From Ahaetulla prasina (taxonomy: Eukaryota; Chordata; Lepidosauria; Squamata; Colubridae), in contig NC_080546.1 in the NCBI RefSeq assembly GCF_028640845.1, positions 19,315,020 to 19,379,019 of the forward strand: 64,000 bases of DNA. Direction: 5' to 3'. Of this stretch, positions 1-9,959 are shown piece after piece (within the stretch, counting starts at the first letter, position 1; each line of letters starts with the position of its first letter). Under the pieces are notes generated by a model. It was given only the letters and a program-made list of their open reading frames with translations. It made no database searches and had not been told where the DNA came from. The position numbers and the translations under genes are program-made.

Positions 1-189
1 TGTGGAAGTCAATAAAGAAGCATGGAAAACTCCTGGGAATGCTCAAAAAGCAGCTTTGTTATAGTTTCTCCAGAAATTTCAACTCTGCATCAGAAAACAA
101 GGGGAACCACTGTTTTACATTTACTATTTTGTGAAGATATTATTTTCTAATCCCAAACATTGAATGATGGCATTTTCACCACCATCTTA

Positions 190-410
190 ATGTTAATCAC
201 TTTAATCTAGATTGCAGAAAATATGACTTCTGTAACAGAATCATCAGTGCTTGGAATACTTTACCTGACTCTGTGGTCTCTTCCCATAATCCTAAAAGCT
301 TTAACCAAAAACTTTCTACTATTGACCTCACCCCATTCCTAAGAGGACCATAAGGGGTGTGCAAAAGCGCACAAACGTGCCTACCGTTCCTATTGTTTTT
401 CTTTTCTTCT

Positions 411-484
<74 letters not shown>

Positions 485-690
485 TCTTTAGTTGTTGGGT
501 TTTCTCCGTGTAAAATCCAATTTTACACGGGAGAAAACCCGAACAACCAAAGACCTACATACAAACACCCGTGAAAACCTCAGAAAACAAATATATATAT
601 ATGCTTATACCTCCTTATATTTACTCATATATGTGTTTATATACTATATAATCTTTTTGTATGATACCTACATATATTGTTGTGACAAAA

Positions 691-745
<55 letters not shown>
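190..745 (+). mobile_element. CR1/L3-type LINE 3' end (family A), 5'-truncated
   Basis: Positions 190-352 encode the C-terminal end of a non-LTR retrotransposon polyprotein (a block with NRIISAWNTLPDSV, ending FLRGP and a stop). The 3' UTR and an (AAAT)n tail at about 690-745 follow. The same end occurs at 12965-13314 (+), 41236-41850 (-) and 61665-62095 (-); the 41.4 kb copy keeps the upstream ERVQ...RLEILGLENLELRRL block typical of CR1-clade C-termini. The reverse transcriptase itself is absent. The (TA)n part of the 3' UTR is interrupted by a Penelope-like fragment. Confidence 0.8.
413..600. mobile_element. Penelope-like terminal fragment in the (TA)n tract of a LINE 3' UTR
   Basis: Inside the TA-rich 3' UTR of the flanking LINE lies a piece matching the PLE terminal repeat (ACACGGGAGAAAACCCGAAC, then the ACAAACACCCGTGAAAACCT leader). 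A short inverted copy of the same end at 491-516 faces the plus copy at 519-547, forming a hairpin with two single-base gaps. No coding part or hammerhead core remains. Other copies of this LINE lack the insert at 41.3 and 13.2 kb. Confidence 0.7.
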
Positions 746-1099
746 AAATATTTTAGTAACCATCTGCAAATACCTTCCATATAAGTCCTAGATCAATCTT
801 ATTCACGAATTAGGAATTATTTTTCTTCCCTCAAAAGTTTAGCCAGTGTAGTTTTGTCAGATTCTCCTCCAAGCTTTGCCTTTTTTTAAACCATTGTGGA
901 ATTGGAAACTGAAATAAAATGTGGAGATGGAGTCAAAATTAAATATTTCTTTTTTATTTATATACCTAGTGAAATTCTAGTTGATAGGAGCATCCTATTT
1001 TTAATGTTTTTAATAACTTTCTGTTTCAACTTGAAAGCTATAATATGGAAGCATCTTTGGGAGAGCCTTGAGGGCCAAACTCCAGATGTGTTGAGGGCA

Positions 1100-1497
1100 G
1101 CATGATGTTGAGCATGATGAAAGGTGTTGAGACTCTAGAAAGAGTGCAGAGAAGAGCAACAAAGATGATTAAGGGACTGGAGGCTAAAACATTTGAAGAA
1201 TGGTTGCAGGAACTCGGTATGCCTAGTTTAATGAAAAGAAGGATTAGGGGAGACATGATAGCAGTGTTCCAATATCTCTGGGGCTGCCACAAAGAAGAGG
1301 GAGTCAAGCTATTCTCCAAAGCACCTGAGAGCAGGACAAGAAGCAATGGGTAGAAACTAAGCAAGGAGAGAAGCAAGTTAGAACTAAGGAGAAATTTCCT
1401 GACAGAACAATTAATCAGTGGAACAACTTGCCTCCAGAAGTTGTGAATTCTCCAACACTGGAAGCTTTTAAGAAGATGTTTGATGATAACATCAAAC
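1100..1497 (+). pseudogene. CR1 LINE 3' fragment (reverse transcriptase C-terminus)
   Basis: The frame from about 1120 encodes the CR1 C-terminal block: [18 protein letters not shown], a degenerate RLQELG segment and RRIRGDMIAVFQYL. A stop at 1351-1353 breaks it; homologous sequence continues through the lysine- and arginine-rich tail and the cysteine/leucine-rich end near 1440-1495. CR1 elements usually truncate at the 5' end, and only the last few hundred bases are present. The opposite-strand frame at 1038-1505 is a shadow. Related copies lie at 4.97, 21.74, 25.62, 26.44, 34.2, 39.17 and 48.58 kb. Confidence 0.8.
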
Positions 1498-1794
1498 TTG
1501 TGCATCTCAGTTGCTCCACAACATGCAATAGAGGCAGTGGTCTATTAACCATTAAGCAGACTAAGCATGTGCTTAGCGCACCAGGTCCAAAGGGGGCACC
1601 ACAAAGTTGGAAAGAAAGAAAAACCAATGAAGATTTGTAAAAACAAATTGATAAAACTAAACTAAAACATCTTGTGCTTAGGGCAACAGTGAGCCTTAAT
1701 CCACCACTGATTAGAGGTATTCATAAAAGAGAATATTTGTAGCTCAGGGTTGAAATGAGGAGTTTGGTTGTTGTTTTTTGTTGTTGTTGTTTTT

Positions 1795-2058
1795 TGGGGG
1801 GTTTTTTGCATTTATATCCCGCCCTTCTCCGAAGACTCAGGGTGGCTTACATTGTGTTAAGCAATAGTCTTCATCCATTTGTATACTATATACAAAGTCA
1901 ACTTATTGCCCCCCAACAATCTGGGTCCTCATTTTACCTACCTTATAAAGGATGGAAGGCTGAGTCAACCTTGGGCCTGGTGGGACTTGAACCTGCAATA
2001 TTGCAAGCAGTTGCTGTTAATAATAGGCTGCATTAGCCTGTTGCGCCACCAGAGACCC
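1795..2058 (-). mobile_element. tRNA-derived SINE (Sauria-SINE-like)
   Basis: Read on the minus strand, it begins with a tRNA-like head, has a B-box-like GGTTCAAGTCC segment, then the body found in the other copies (CAATCTGGGTCC on plus), and ends at the CCCGCCCTTCTCCGAAGAC-type tail. Similar copies lie at 4598, 19803, 23278 and 34329. Promoter boxes are diverged, so activity is doubtful. Confidence 0.7.
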
Positions 2059-2540
2059 TATGTTTTCTTGCAGACCTTTCATTATCCAAACTAGGGAACA
2101 TCTTCAGTGGTAGCATTACCACTGATGAAATTTGTTTGAGCAATGACATGTCTGCAAGAAAGCAACCAAGCTCAGAGAGCACCAAGGACCCCTCATAGAT
2201 GTATCCATAACTTCTTCCTTTGAAATATGTTGGGCTTCGTTCTCGCAGACAAATCTGGCTGTGCCAGATTTGGAATACTGTATGTATACATGGATAAATC
2301 CCAGTTTTGTTCTTTAAAACAAGACTGTTCTGTGGTTCTGTTGAAACTTGCATTTTGTTTTAAAGTGTGGGTCAATTCTCCAGCCCTTATTTCCTTTTGT
2401 AATTACACTCATTAAGGGAAGCAGTATAGTCACAGTCAGGGACTGTGGTCGTCTAATTAGGTCCTGCTTTACAATTCTCCTTCTTGTCCACATTTTGGCA
2501 CAGAAGATTTGAAACCTTCATGATCAAGATTTACATAGGG

Positions 2541-2848
2541 CAGTGATGGCTAATCTTTTCTGGACCGAGTGCCCAAAGTGCGCACAAACCCCAAAAATGC
2601 AATCTGCCCGTGCCTCCCATGCATGTGCCCTACACATGCACCCCCCATTCACATGTGTCATGTGAATGCACGCCCCCCACATGCGCTCCAGCCCCTGTGC
2701 ATGCGTGGCAGAGACCCAAAGACCAACTGGATGGCGGGAGGCTTATGCGCATGAGCAGCAGAGCTGAACTGGGGCAATGGCTTGCGTGCCATCAGAGAGG
2801 GCTCTGCGTGCCATCTCTTGCACGCGTGTCATAGGTTCACCATCACTG
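2541..2848. mobile_element. Non-autonomous hAT transposon (MITE), CAGTGATGG family
   Basis: The termini are CAGTGATGG and CCATCACTG. A perfect 8-bp duplication ACATAGGG flanks it (2533-2540 and 2849-2856). Eight-base duplications with CAG/CTG ends indicate the hAT superfamily. The 308-bp GC-rich interior, full of CATGTG/CATGCG words, has no transposase; the small frames at 2569 and 2610 are incidental. Relatives are at 28.78-29.04 and 52.4-52.8 kb. Confidence 0.85.
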
Positions 2849-2856
2849 ACATAGGG

Positions 2857-3904
2857 GGATTTTACAAGCAACGATGCAGCCTCTCTTAACCAGCTTTTCA
2901 ACCCCATTGTATGATTTAAGTGAGGAAGGGAAAATAGGATGTAAAAACTAGCCAGCTAAGTGGATAATTTTATTACAGTCAAAAAGACCAAAAAGACCGC
3001 TCAGACTTTGGGCTAAGATGAAACATAATAATATAAAATCAAATATAATCACGAGTGATTGAAGAGGCAGACCTCATGCTGTTTCAGTTACTGTTTATAT
3101 ATTGAAAGAAAAAGATACAATTTATATAAGCACCTACCACTTTTATAATATGCTCCAAATATTTTATTCATGCACGGAAAAATAAAGAAGGCTTTGTTAT
3201 TATTTTCTACAAATAACCAGTTACAATTTCAGAAGATTATTTCCCCCATTGAAGATAAACTCTCAAAGCATAATAAAGCAGAGGTTGTTTAAAAAAAAAC
3301 ACCATTTCAACTTTAAATCAGAGGTGAGAGTCCAGAGACCTTCATGTTAATAATTTCAGTTTGTACAGTATTGGAGTATTGGAAGAAATATATATTTCAC
3401 TCTCAGCGAGGATCAGATTTATTGTTCCAACAATTTAGATGAAACTAAAGATACAATTGCATGCCTTTCAAGAAAAAAGAGTCGATTTTTAGCCAAGGAC
3501 AAGGTAAATATTTGCTCATCTATTTCAAAGAAGTGAATCCTTACAGTTGAGTAATAGCATTTTTTGAAGACTGGTCAAAAGAGTAAAAATCGTTGCCATC
3601 GACAAAAATGACTCATACTTTCTAAACAAGATTTTGTCCTGCTATTATATAGTGCTCAGAGTCTAGCATGCTATTTTAAGTCCGAAGCCAAATCCTTGAA
3701 TTTAAGCATTCACATTGTTGGTATAAAAGTGCAATCTGCTTGTTACTTTTCCCAATGTTCATATGATTATTTTTTTTTTAATATGGCGTCTTGATCTGAT
3801 TACTGTGACACAGAGTAGCAAGATAATTATCTTCTACCTAACAAGCAGGACAAAAAGACTCTTAAAACTTATGTTATGTTTCATGGTATTAGACAAATTG
3901 TGTT
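2857..3904. other. Unannotated A/T-rich sequence
   Basis: No repeat shared with the rest of the window and no credible reading frame. Only short A or T runs are evident. Confidence 0.6.
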
Positions 3905-4475
3905 TAAATTTATTTATTTATTTATTTATTTTATTAAATTTTTATACCGCCCTTCTCCCGAAGGACTCAGGGCGGTGTACAGCCAGAATAAAATACAAAA
4001 TATATACAATTAAAACGAATTTAAAATATAAAATTACTAAATGGCTCAGAATTAAAATGAATTTAAAATTTAAAATACTACTAAAACCCAATTTAAAATC
4101 AATCCTTTTATGCCAGTCCCGCTTGGATGAATAAATATGTTTTTAGTTCACGACGGAAGGTCCGAAGATCAGGCACTTGACGTAGACCAGGGGGGAGTTC
4201 ATTCCAGAGAGTCGATGCTCCCACAGAAGGCCCTACTCCTGGGGCCGCCAGCCGACATTGTTTGGCGGACGGCACCTGAGGAGACCCTCTATGAGAGTGG
4301 GTGGGTGAGGCATAGGGTTGCAGCAGGCGGTCTCGTAAGTACCCGGGTCCTAAGCCATGGAGCGTTTTAAAGGTGGTAACCAGAATCTTGAAGCGCACCC
4401 GAAAGACCACAGGAAGCCAGTGCAGACTGCGGAGCAGTGGTGTTACGTGGGAGCCACGAGCGGCTCCCATTACTG
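3905..4475 (-). pseudogene. L2-like LINE 3' end with C-terminal ORF fragment
   Basis: The minus frame 4108-4470 (120 codons) carries HVTPLLRSLHWLPVVFRVRF, then FKILVTTFKTLHGLGPGYL, LWNELPPGLRQ and FRRELKTYLF. This is the C-terminal signature of L2/Rex-type LINE polyproteins. The 3' UTR runs leftward through a CCCTTCTCCCGAAGGACTC block (plus strand) to a (TTTA)n tract at 3905-3935. It is heavily 5'-truncated and lacks the catalytic core. A longer copy is at 58.65-59.46 kb, and a UTR-only copy at 38.49-38.73 kb. Confidence 0.85.
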
Positions 4476-4597
4476 TCTAAATTAGGGTTTAGACACTGTA
4501 GCTTAGGACGAGTTTAAAAGACAATTAAAATAGTTCCATTTGGACTGGTGCTATTTTTTTAAAAACATTTCTGATCTACAGCAGATGGGCAAAATAT

Positions 4598-4832
4598 CTA
4601 GGCTATAGCAATAGCACTTAGACTTATATACCACTTCACAGTGCTTTACAGCCCTCTCTAAGTGGTTTACAATGTCAGCCTATTGCCCCCAACAATCTGG
4701 GTCTTCATTTTACCCACCTCAGAAGGATGGAAGCATGAGTCAACCTTAAGCCCCATCAGGATCGAACTCCTGGAGTGAGCAGTGAGTTAGTGAGTTAGCC
4801 TACAGTACTGCATTTTAACCACTGTGCACCAC
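4598..4832 (-). mobile_element. tRNA-derived SINE (Sauria-SINE-like)
   Basis: The minus strand starts with a tRNA-like head near 4832, contains an imperfect B box near 4760, and ends at 4598 with the TAAGTGCTATTGCTATAGC tail seen at 23.5 kb. Head and tail make it essentially full length. Confidence 0.75.
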
Positions 4833-4966
4833 AGATCTATATCCAGCCAAGCCTCCAGATGGTCTACTTGAAATTTATTGATGCTGTTGACACTTGTACA
4901 ACAACAAAAAAATTAAACAAAGTAAAATCTATCCTAAAAGAATCTCTCTCCCAAAAGAACTCCCTA

Positions 4967-5515
4967 ACAATAAAATAACAGAGTTGGAAGGGACCTTGGA
5001 AGTTTTCTAATCCAATCCCCTGTTTAGGCAGGAAACCCTACACCATTTCAGAGAAATGGCTAACCAACATCTTTTAAAAACTTCCAGTGTTGGAGAATTC
5101 ACAACTTCTGGAGGCAAGTTGTTCCACTGATTAATTGTTCTAACTGTCAGGAAATTTCTCCTTAGTTCTAAGTTGCTTCTCTCCTTGCTTAGTTTCTACC
5201 CATTGCTTCTTGTTCTGCCCTCAGATGCTTTGGAGAATAGCTTGACTCCCTCTTCTTTGTGGCAGCCCCTAAGATATTGGAACACTGCTATCATGGCTCC
5301 CCTAATCCTTCTTTTCATTAAACTAGAGATACTCAGTTCCTTCAAACGTTCTTCAAATGTTTAACCTCCAGTCCCCTAATCATCTTTGTTGCTCTTCTCT
5401 GCACTCTTTCTAGAGTCTCCACATCTTTTTTACATCGTGGCACCAAAACTAGATGCAGTATCCCAAGTGTGGCCTTACCAAGGCATTATAAAGTGGTATT
5501 AACACTTCACGTGAA
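4967..5515 (-). mobile_element. CR1 LINE 3' fragment
   Basis: Same family as 1100-1497, inverted. The GAGTTGGAAGGGACCTTGG end near 4980 is the characteristic CR1 3' terminus. Reverse transcriptase C-terminal sequence runs to about 5515. Stops break all frames. Confidence 0.8.
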
Positions 5516-5999
5516 CTTGAGTCACAATGATCAGTGATCGCCCATGAACTGCTCATTGTGGCTCTTGGCTACCCAAAACAGAACTAAAAAGGAAAAATGC
5601 AATCCCAATTTGCTAAAAAGTTACCCGTCCCAGATTTAAAGATTAATTTTTTTCCTTTATCATTATTGTGCAAATATAAGCGGAAAGTATTGCCGGAATA
5701 ATGTTAATAAGGCTGAGAGAGGCATCCCAAATATTTGGATGAAAAGGTCAAAAGTAGTGATGGCAGGGTTGGCTTCTTCAAGGTACTTTGCATTGCCTTG
5801 GGGGCCTTGCTAAGTCCCTGCATGAAAGCCTTTCCTACAACTGAAGGGACAGGAAGGGCCCACTGTGGTGCTGTGCACTAAAGGTATGAAGGAGCTTCAG
5901 AAGTGGCATAGCTGACAGGCTTCCAAAGCAGCTTCAAACCACTTTGCTATGCGGATGTCTAGCAATGTGAAAATATTTTTGGGTCTAGAAGTGTGATAT
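5516..5999. other. Unannotated sequence
   Basis: No reading frame, repeat family or RNA structure recognised. Confidence 0.5.
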
Positions 6000-6143
6000 C
6001 AGTAATAATGGCCCTATTCTTGGTTTTTTGGGGGTGGGGTGGGGTGGGGTGAGCATCTTATTCATTAAGATCCAAAGGAGCAGATGGAAAGAATGAAGGA
6101 AGACAGAAGTGAGCAAGATTAAAATGGGGTGGGTGTGAGAGAT

Positions 6144-6205
<62 letters not shown>

Positions 6206-6507
6206 GGATGGATGGATGGATGGATGGATGGATGGATGGATGGGTGGATGGATGGGTGGGTGGTGGATGGAAGGAAGGAAGGGGGGGGGGGGGGGGGGGG
6301 TGAGTGAGTGGAGAGAGAGATAAAGAGAGAGAAACAAAAAGAAAAAATAGGGGGAGAGAAAAAAGAGAAAGGGGAAGCGAAAGAGAAAGAGTAATGGCTC
6401 TATTCTTTTTTTTTTTTTGGGTGGGGGTGAGCAAATTATTCGTTAAGGTCCAAAGGAGCACATGGAGAGAATGAAGGAAGACAGAAGTGAGCAAGATTGA
6501 AATGGAG

Positions 6508-6546
<39 letters not shown>

Positions 6547-6640
6547 AACAAAGAGAAAAAAGAGGGAGAGACAAAAAAGAGAAAAGGGGAGAGAGGAAGG
6601 GAGGGAGTAATGGCTCTATTCTTATCCATTTCTAAATTGT
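6000..6640. repeat. Tandemly duplicated microsatellite block
   Basis: Contains (GATA)n at about 6141-6205, (GATG)n to about 6262, a poly-G run at 6281-6300 and (GA)n near 6510-6541. The non-repetitive part, beginning AATGGCYCTATTCTT and including GAAGACAGAAGTGAGCAAGATT, occurs at about 6008 and 6392, and its first bases recur at about 6608. This indicates an imperfect tandem duplication. The minus frame at 5985-6629 is low-complexity translation. Confidence 0.85.
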
Positions 6641-6654
6641 CTAATAGTTTAGAA

Positions 6655-6793
6655 CAGTGATTTTCAACATATGGTCACAGAACATCTGGTGGAGTCATGA
6701 TATCACAGGGGGTCTGCGAAGGCTTGAAGAAATCCTGAGCTACAAAGAGTATCTATAGGGGGTCCGAGGTGAAGAAAAGGTTGAGAACCAGTG
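6655..6793. mobile_element. Short hAT-type MITE (CAGTGATTTTCAAC ends)
   Basis: The ends CAGTGATTTTCAAC and GTTGAGAACCAGTG are imperfect inverted repeats. Flanks GTTTAGAA (6647-6654) and ATCTAGAA (6794-6801) match at 6 of 8 positions, an aged 8-bp duplication with central TA. The 139-bp body is non-coding. Confidence 0.65.
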
Positions 6794-6862
6794 ATCTAGA
6801 AATATATATATATATATATATGTAGGTCTTTGGTTATTCGGGTTTTCTCCCGCGTAAAATTG

Positions 6863-6920
6863 GAAGTGTCTTGGCGACGTTTCGACGAAGTCTCATTCGT
6901 CATCTTCAGGCTTCAGCTTC
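6863..6920 (-). ncRNA. Hammerhead-ribozyme-like motif (A1)
   Basis: Read on minus: CTGAAGA (6909-6903), one extra base, stem II GACGAA/TTCGTC with loop TGAGAC, GAAA, then CGTC. Upstream GAAG...GC can pair with downstream GC...CTTC as stem I with an internal loop. Hammerheads are known in PLE terminal repeats. The extra base after CUGANGA and the absent stem III loop are departures from the standard single-molecule fold. Confidence 0.6.
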
Positions 6921-6970
6921 GTGCTTCTGGGAGCAATGTGTGATTGCAGCTGTTTCTTCCTTTTTAACTG

Positions 6971-8556
6971 CTAGTGGGGTTTGAACTGATTGGGTGGGAG
7001 CTTGGCTGTGCTCTGATTGGATGGGGGGTTTTTTGTGCTCTGATTGGCTGGGGGTGTGTCCTGTTTGGGTGGGGGCTTGGTTGTGCTCAAATTAGTCTGA
7101 GTTGCAGGGGGATCTGAGCTGGTGAGCTGCACTGCTGCTGTTTGGCTTCGTGTTCGTGGTCGTGCTACATCTTCGTAGTGGGTGTCAGTCTGCTGCATGT
7201 ATGGATTGGAGGGGTTTGAAATGGCTAATGTTGCAGCTGCGGTCTGGCTTCTGGTCCTTGGTCGTGCTTCCTGATCAGTGTGGGTTTGGGTGTGCTTTCT
7301 GGGTGGATGTGTGGTGGTGACATCCTGTGTGGACCTCGTGAGTGTGGGTCTGGTGTCATTCCTCGTGTTAGGGACACGTTTGTCAATAAGGGCAGGTTTC
7401 CAAATGGCTGGTAGGCGGGAGGTATCATCTCGTTTGTTCATGCTGTGTGGGCGTTTTTCTATCTCGATGGCTTCTCTGATTATTCTGTTGTTAAAGTGTT
7501 CAGTTTTGGCGATAGTTCTGGTCTTTTTAAAGTCAATATCGTGTCCTGTGACTTTAAAGTGTTGGACCAGGGAAGAAGTTGGTTCCTCTTTTTTGAATGA
7601 GTTCTTGTGTTCTTCAATGCATGCACTTATTCTTCTGTTGGTTTGTCCAATGTATGTGGTGGGGCAGGCGGTGCATGGGATTTCATATACTCCTTGATTT
7701 TCTAACTCAATTTTGTCTTTGGGGTTTCTTAGGATGGTGGATATTTTTTGGTTTGTGCAGAATGTTGTCTTGATGTTATGTTTGTGGAGGATCTTGCTGA
7801 TTCTGTCTGTGGTGCCTTTTATATATGGGAGGAGGGCTGTGCCATTTTCTTGCTCTCTGTCTTGGGTTTTAGTGGGGGGTTCTTTTTGGATTAGTTTGGT
7901 AATCTTATTTCTCTGGAATCCATTGGATGTTAGTACGTTTGTGAGAGTGTGTAGTTCGGTTTTAGGTGTTGTTCGTCAGCTAAGCATTTTGTTCTAGAGA
8001 TGAGTGTCTTGGCTACGGAGTTGATCTGTGCTGGGTGGTGGTGTGAGAGTGCATGCAGATAGCGGTTTGTGTGTGTTTTCTTCTGGTAGATGGTGTGTCC
8101 TAGGGAGCCATTGGGTTTCTTGTAGACTAAGACATCTAGGAAGGGAAGTTGGTTGTTAACTTCTGTTTCCATGGTGAACTGTATTTTGGGGTGTAGGCTA
8201 TTGAGGTGTGTGAGGAAGTTTTCAAGTTTTTCTTTCCCGTGTGGCCAGATTATGAAGGTGTCGTCTACGTATCTGAGCCAGAGTTTGGGTTTGTGATCAG
8301 ATTTTTCTAGTGCTTGGGTTTCAAAGTGTTCCATGTAGAGGTTGGCAATGACAGGTGAGAGGGGTGATCCCATGGGTGCGCCTTCTATTTGTTTGTATTT
8401 TTGTCCGTTATAGATGAAGTATGTGTTGGATAGGCAGTGGTTGGTCAGATCTAGTATGTGCTTGGGGGGGTTATATTTGTTTTGGATAGCTGTCAAGGCT
8501 TCTTTGATTGGCACTTGGGTGAAGAGGGATATGACATCAAAGCTCACGAGTAGCTC
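6971..8556 (-). pseudogene. PLE reverse transcriptase + GIY-YIG endonuclease, 5'-truncated and frameshifted (copy A1)
   Basis: Palm-domain motifs are readable on minus: motif A FDVISLFTQVP at about 8541-8509, motif B EGAPMGSPLSPVIANLYM at about 8385-8332, and catalytic YVDD at 8271-8260. PFLDVLVYKKP and a THTNRYLHALS block follow. A 1-base deletion in an A run near 7962, compared with A2, breaks the frame. The next frame continues through the endonuclease (YEIPCTACPTTYIGQT at about 7690-7640) and a hydrophilic proline/asparagine/glutamine tail to the stop at 6971. The N-terminal fingers are missing because the copy ends at the inversion junction near 8556. The open frame upstream to 8889 is antisense of A2. 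In life the protein would copy RNA and nick target DNA. Confidence 0.85.
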
Positions 8557-9631
8557 ACACCACCACCCAGCACAGATCAACTCCGTAGCCAAGACACTCA
8601 TCTCTAGAACAAAATGCTTAGCTGACGAACAACACCTAAAAACCGAACTACACACTCTCACAAACGTACTAACATCCAATGGATTCCAGAGAAATAAGAT
8701 TACCAAACTAATCCAAAAAGAACCCCCCACTAAAACCCAAGACAGAGAGCAAGAAAATGGCACAGCCCTCCTCCCATATATAAAAGGCACCACAGACAGA
8801 ATCAGCAAGATCCTCCACAAACATAACATCAAGACAACATTCTGCACAAACCAAAAAATATCCACCATCCTAAGAAACCCCAAAGACAAAATTGAGTTAG
8901 AAAATCAAGGAGTATATGAAATCCCATGCACCGCCTGCCCCACCACATACATTGGACAAACCAACAGAAGAATAAGTGCACGCATTGAAGAACACAAGAA
9001 CTCATTCAAAAAAGAGGAACCAACTTCTTCCCTGGTCCAACACTTTAAAGTCACAGGACACGATATTGACTTTAAAAAGACCAGAACTATCGCCAAAACT
9101 GAACACTTTAACAACAGAATAATCAGAGAAGCCATCGAGATAGAAAAACGCCCACACAGCATGAACAAACGAGATGATACCTCCCGCCTACCAGCCATTT
9201 AGAAACCTGCCCTTATTGACAAACGTGTCCCTAACACGAGGAATGACACCAGACCCACACTCACGAGGTCCACACAGGATGTCACCACCACACATCCACC
9301 CAGAAAGCACACCCAAACCCACACTGATCAGGAAGCACGACCAAGGACCAGAAGCCAGACCGCAGCTGCAACATTAGCCATTTCAAACCCCTCCAATCCA
9401 TACATGCAGCAGACTGACACCCACTACGAAGATGTAGCACGACCACGAACACGAAGCCAAACAGCAGCAGTGCAGCTCACCAGCTCAGATCCCCCTGCAA
9501 CTCAGACTAATTTGAGCACAACCAGATCGCCACCCAAACACGACACACCCCACCCAATCAGAGCACAAAAAAACCCACATCCAATCAGAGCACAGCCAAG
9601 CTCCCACCCAATCAGTTCAAACCCCCACTAG
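8557..9631 (+). pseudogene. PLE C-terminal part: RT thumb remnant, linker, GIY-YIG endonuclease, one nonsense codon (copy A2)
   Basis: The true PLE sequence starts at the inversion junction; upstream codons from 8414 are antisense of A1. The frame carries HPAQINSVAKTLISRTKCLA, a charged linker, and the endonuclease: GVYEIPC from 8909, TYIGQT from 8945, RISARIEEHKN, then VQHFKVTGHDIDF. CxxC before YIG plus later histidines (EEH, QHF, TGH) fits the zinc-finger-like CCHH pattern known in PLE endonucleases. TAG at 9200-9202 replaces a Trp codon (TGG in A1). The same frame then reopens to 9631. The final repeat-rich tail is frame-altered relative to A1. Confidence 0.85.
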
Positions 9632-9681
9632 CAGTTAAAAAGGAAGAAACAGCTGCAATCACACATTGCTCCCAGAAGCAC

Positions 9682-9739
9682 GAAGCTGAAGCCTGAAGAT
9701 GACGAATGGGATTTCGTCGAAACGTCGCCAAGACACTTC
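9682..9739 (+). ncRNA. Hammerhead-ribozyme-like motif (A2)
   Basis: CTGAAGA at 9693-9699, extra T, stem II GACGAA/TTCGTC with loop TGGGAT, GAAACGTC, and stem I elements GAAG/CTTC plus GC/GC. The core matches the intact copy at 30509-30566. The motif overlaps the start codon of the downstream ORF at 9699. Confidence 0.6.
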
Positions 9740-9785
9740 CAATTTTACGCGGGAGAAAACCCGAATAACCAAAGACCTACATACA

Positions 9786-9821
<36 letters not shown>

Positions 9822-9910
9822 TATATATATTTATATATTTATATATTTATATATTTATATATATACATACATACATACATACATACATACATACATACAT
9901 ACATACATAC

Positions 9911-9959
<49 letters not shown>

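Noticed and set aside
359..574. Open frame rich in Tyr-Ile repeats
   Set aside because: It is the (TA)n microsatellite of a LINE 3' UTR plus a PLE end, read as protein. The same applies to frames over the TA arrays at 30.2-30.7 and 55.9 kb.
5985..6629. 214-codon minus frame
   Set aside because: Low-complexity Ser/Leu, Pro/His and Ile/Tyr runs from GATA, GATG, G and GA repeats; no domain.
7278..7997. Plus-strand frames with hydrophobic, Cys/Trp-rich residues that look membrane-like
   Set aside because: They are antisense to the PLE endonuclease and linker; the minus strand carries the recognisable domains.
8557..8889. N-terminal part of the long minus frame ending at 7930
   Set aside because: This stretch is antisense of copy A2. 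The true RT sequence begins only at the inversion junction near 8556.
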